The notes beneath the pieces are model-generated. The model worked only from the letters and a program-made list of their open reading frames with translations. It was not told the DNA's origin and did not search any database. Of a stretch of 64,000 nt of DNA, positions 61,724-64,000 are shown piece by piece; position 1 is the first letter of the stretch; each line of letters opens with the position of its first letter. The stretch covers positions 5,828,001-5,892,000 of the forward strand of contig NZ_PHUG01000001.1 in NCBI RefSeq assembly GCF_002813325.1. Direction: 5' to 3'. Source of the stretch: Janthinobacterium sp. 64 (GTDB taxonomy: Bacteria > Pseudomonadota > Gammaproteobacteria > Burkholderiales > Burkholderiaceae_D). The position numbers and the translations under genes were made by a program.

Positions 61724-64000
61724 ATGTTCGAATTTCTCTTCAAGCGTTCTGCCAGCAAGACTGCCGCCCCCGATCCTGTCGTGGCAGAACAGGCCGCCGC
61801 CTCGGCGCAGAGCGCATCGCGCCGCGCTGAACAGGTTGCGCGCGCCCATGCCGTGGCCGGCGACGAAGCCGCAGCTGCCGATTTCATCATGTCCAGCGAA
61901 TTTGCCGATGCCCGTCTGATCGCGGCCGAACACGTCCATGCCTTGCCGCTGCTGGAAAAAGTCCACCACGCCATGCGCAACACGGACCGCCGCGTGGCCA
62001 AGCTGATGCAGGGCCGCATCGACCTGATCCGCCACCAGGCGGCCGAGACGCAACGCGCCCAGGCCAGCATCGACACGGCCCAGCGCCTGCTGAGCGATGA
62101 AAAACTGAGCCCGAACCAGGTAGCCGAGCTGGACCGCCAATGGCAAGTCATCAAGGCCACGCCGGAGCTGGCGACGGCCTTTGCCGCCGCGCGCGCCGCG
62201 CTGGCCGCGCGCCTGGAAGCGCAAGTGCTGCTGCAGCGCGCCGTGATCGACGCCGTCGCCGCCGCGCGCGCGCTGGCCAGCAATGGCCAGTCCGCCGATG
62301 AGCTGGCGCAGGCGCTGGCCCGCCTCGATGCGGACCATGCGCAGCATGCGCAATCGCCCGAGCGCGCTTCCTTGCCGAAACACCTGGAAAACGATTTCAC
62401 GCAGGCGCGCGAGCAGGCGCAGTCCGCCTTGCAAGCGCTGCAGCAGCACCAGGCCGTGTTCGACGCGCGTCAGGCTGCGCTGACCGAATGGCAGGCGCAG
62501 GACGCCGCCACGCTCGACGCAGAGACCCTGAAGCGCGCATGGCAAGCCCTGCCGCGCTTGCCCGAATCCAGTTTGTCCGACAGCCTGCAGCAGCAATTTG
62601 CGGCCCTGCTGGCCAGCGCGCCGGCGCCCGTGCAGACGGCGGCGCCAGCCGCTGCCGCGCCTGGCGTGGTGGAATCCGCGCCGCGCAAGCCGCGCCAGGA
62701 GCACGCCCCGGTATCGAAGGAAGCGACGGAACAGTTCTTCAAGACGCTCGACGCCATGGAAGCGGCGCTGCAGGATGGCTTGCTGCATGTCGCTTCCGAG
62801 CACGACAAGACCTTGCGCGATAGCAAGCACGGCCGATTGACGCCGGCGCAAGCGGACCGCCTGGCCCATGTGCGGGCAGAATTCAAACGCCTGGCTGACT
62901 GGGCGCGCTGGGGCGGCAACGTGTCGCGCGAGGAACTGGTCAAGGCGGGCGAGGAATTGCCGGCGCAAGAACTCCCGATGGCCGAGCTGGCCAAGAAAGT
63001 GGGCAGCCTGCGCGAGCGCTGGAAGTCGCTCGATACCTTGTCCGGCCCGGCACCGAAATCGCTGTGGGAGCGTTTCGACGCGGCCTGCAGCGTGGCCTAT
63101 GCGCCGGCGGCCCAGCATTTCAAGCAATTGGCAGAAGAGCGCCACGGCAACGCGGCCAAGGCCCAGGAACTGATCGCGGAAACGGCGGCCCTGGCCGCCG
63201 AAGAAAGCACCGACTGGAAACACGTCGCCTCCGCGTCGCAGCGCTTGCGCCAGGCGTGGACGCGCCTGGGCACCATCGACCGCAAGGAAAAGAAACGCCT
63301 GGATGCAGAGTTCGGCGCCGCGCTGGACGCCTTGTCGAAGCCGCTCGATACGCAGCGCCAGATCGAGACGGCGCGTCGCGAACAGCTGATCGTCGAAGTG
63401 GGCTTGCTCAAGCCATCGGAGCGCAACACGGTCGACATGCTCAAAGCCCTGCAAGATAAATGGCAGGAACTGGCGAAAGCCCTGCCGCTGGAGCGCCGCG
63501 CGGAACAGGCGCTGTGGCAGCGCTTCCGCGCCGCCTGCGATGATATTTTCTCCAGGCGCAAGGAAACGGCCCACGCGGCCGACCACGAACGCCGCGAACA
63601 CCTGCATGCGCGCGAAGCGCTGTGCGCCGCGCTGGAAACGGCCGTCGTGCCCGAGGGCGACGACAAGGCGCGCAGCGCCTTCATCGACCACTTGCTGCGC
63701 GACACGCGCGCCGCCTGGAATGCCACCGGTCCCGTGCCGCGCGCCAGCGAAGCGAAGATCGAGCAGCGCTACCAGGCGGCCGTCGCCGGCGTGCAAGCGC
63801 AGGCGGACGCCATCGCCGAACGGGCCGGTGCGGCCCAGGCCAATGCTCTGCGCGACAAGCTGCGCCTGGTGCAATCGCTGGAAGTTGCACTGGCTGCTGG
63901 CGGCGCCGACGACGCGCAAGCGTGGAGCGAGCGCTGGAGTGCCTTGCCGCCGCTCGACACGCAGTACGAACGCAGCCTGCAGCAGCGCTTTGCCGCCGCC
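61724..64000 (+). CDS. DUF349-domain protein, 3' end outside window
   Basis: At least 759 residues, open from the ATG at 61724 to the right edge. Rich in alanine, glutamine and charged residues, with repeated helical segments of the DUF349 type (WKSLDTLSGPAPKSLWERF, LQDKWQELAKALPLERRAEQ, LWQRFRAACDDIFSRRKE). The family has no established function; long alpha-helical proteins of this kind are common in beta-proteobacteria. A tatgat promoter-like box lies about 35 bases upstream of the start. Confidence 0.85.
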   Translation, partial: MFEFLFKRSASKTAAPDPVVAEQAAASAQSASRRAEQVARAHAVAGDEAAAADFIMSSEFADARLIAAEHVHALPLLEKVHHAMRNTDRRVAKLMQGRIDLIRHQAAETQRAQASIDTAQRLLSDEKLSPNQVAELDRQWQVIKATPELATAFAAARAALAARLEAQVLLQRAVIDAVAAARALASNGQSADELAQALARLDADHAQHAQSPERASLPKHLENDFTQAREQAQSALQALQQHQAVFDARQAALTEWQAQDAATLDAETLKRAWQALPRLPESSLSDSLQQQFAALLASAPAPVQTAAPAAAAPGVVESAPRKPRQEHAPVSKEATEQFFKTLDAMEAALQDGLLHVASEHDKTLRDSKHGRLTPAQADRLAHVRAEFKRLADWARWGGNVSREELVKAGEELPAQELPMAELAKKVGSLRERWKSLDTLSGPAPKSLWERFDAACSVAYAPAAQHFKQLAEERHGNAAKAQELIAETAALAAEESTDWKHVASASQRLRQAWTRLGTIDRKEKKRLDAEFGAALDALSKPLDTQRQIETARREQLIVEVGLLKPSERNTVDMLKALQDKWQELAKALPLERRAEQALWQRFRAACDDIFSRRKETAHAADHERREHLHAREALCAALETAVVPEGDDKARSAFIDHLLRDTRAAWNATGPVPRASEAKIEQRYQAAVAGVQAQADAIAERAGAAQANALRDKLRLVQSLEVALAAGGADDAQAWSERWSALPPLDTQYERSLQQRFAAA

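Noticed and set aside
61640..63919. 759-codon minus-strand frame
   Set aside because: Antisense of the DUF349 gene, which is open to the window edge on the plus strand.

Overview
The window is a GC-rich chromosomal segment that reads like a member of the Oxalobacteraceae (Janthinobacterium/Massilia/Duganella group). This is inferred from an earP-efp pair with an arginine-type EF-P, gltX beside a tRNA-Ala/tRNA-Glu cluster, several TonB-dependent receptors, and many short palindromes of the GTAGGTCGG...CCGACCTAC kind in gene gaps. No species can be fixed without a database search. Both edges cut genes: metG on the left and a DUF349 protein on the right.

Layout. 1-10.5 kb is housekeeping: metG, the Fe-S carrier apbC, a DUF4399 protein, an exported alkaline-phosphatase-fold enzyme, a phospholipase-D-like lipoprotein, the divergent lysA/lysR pair, and gltX. 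10.5-16.3 kb is a tRNA region with three intact tRNA-Ala(GGC), five identical tRNA-Glu(TTC), and a tail of decaying tRNA-Ala copies, one of them split by a palindromic repeat. A three-gene cassette (LysR regulator, L-2-hydroxyglutarate oxidase, MHS transporter) sits between the two tRNA-Glu groups. 16.4-28.8 kb holds earP-efp, an amidase-fold protein that has lost catalytic residues, an Ivy lysozyme inhibitor with a coupled acetyltransferase, aqpZ, a divergent AraC/fosmidomycin-resistance pair, cysS behind a possible attenuator, and dbpA. 29-35 kb is an iron-responsive block: a TAT-exported phosphoesterase, a FecA-type receptor, FecR and FecI, with a Fur-box-like palindrome ahead of fecI.

35.8-41.1 kb lies between two nearly identical copies of an initiator tRNA gene with its promoter and terminator. 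It carries a large lipoprotein with a C-terminal LAS-type metallopeptidase domain, a short secreted protein whose reading frame breaks at a run of eight G, and an A+T-rich gene of uracil-DNA-glycosylase-like appearance. This is the most island-like part of the window.

41-64 kb returns to core-like genes: an RNA/protein-type methyltransferase, small conserved-looking proteins, sbcDC for DNA hairpin processing, a multi-PAS diguanylate cyclase, a YajD-like HNH nuclease, an orphan OmpR-type response regulator, a second TonB-dependent receptor, a YcaQ-like DNA glycosylase overlapping a DUF2804 gene, a PatZ-type protein acetyltransferase, and the DUF349 protein.

The items most worth a second look are the cysS leader (Cys-codon mini-ORF plus a strong terminator 25 bases before the start codon), the poly-G frameshift in the surface protein, the tRNA-bounded islands, and the palindromic repeats that supply the stop codons of two convergent genes. 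I found no CRISPR array, prophage or transposase.
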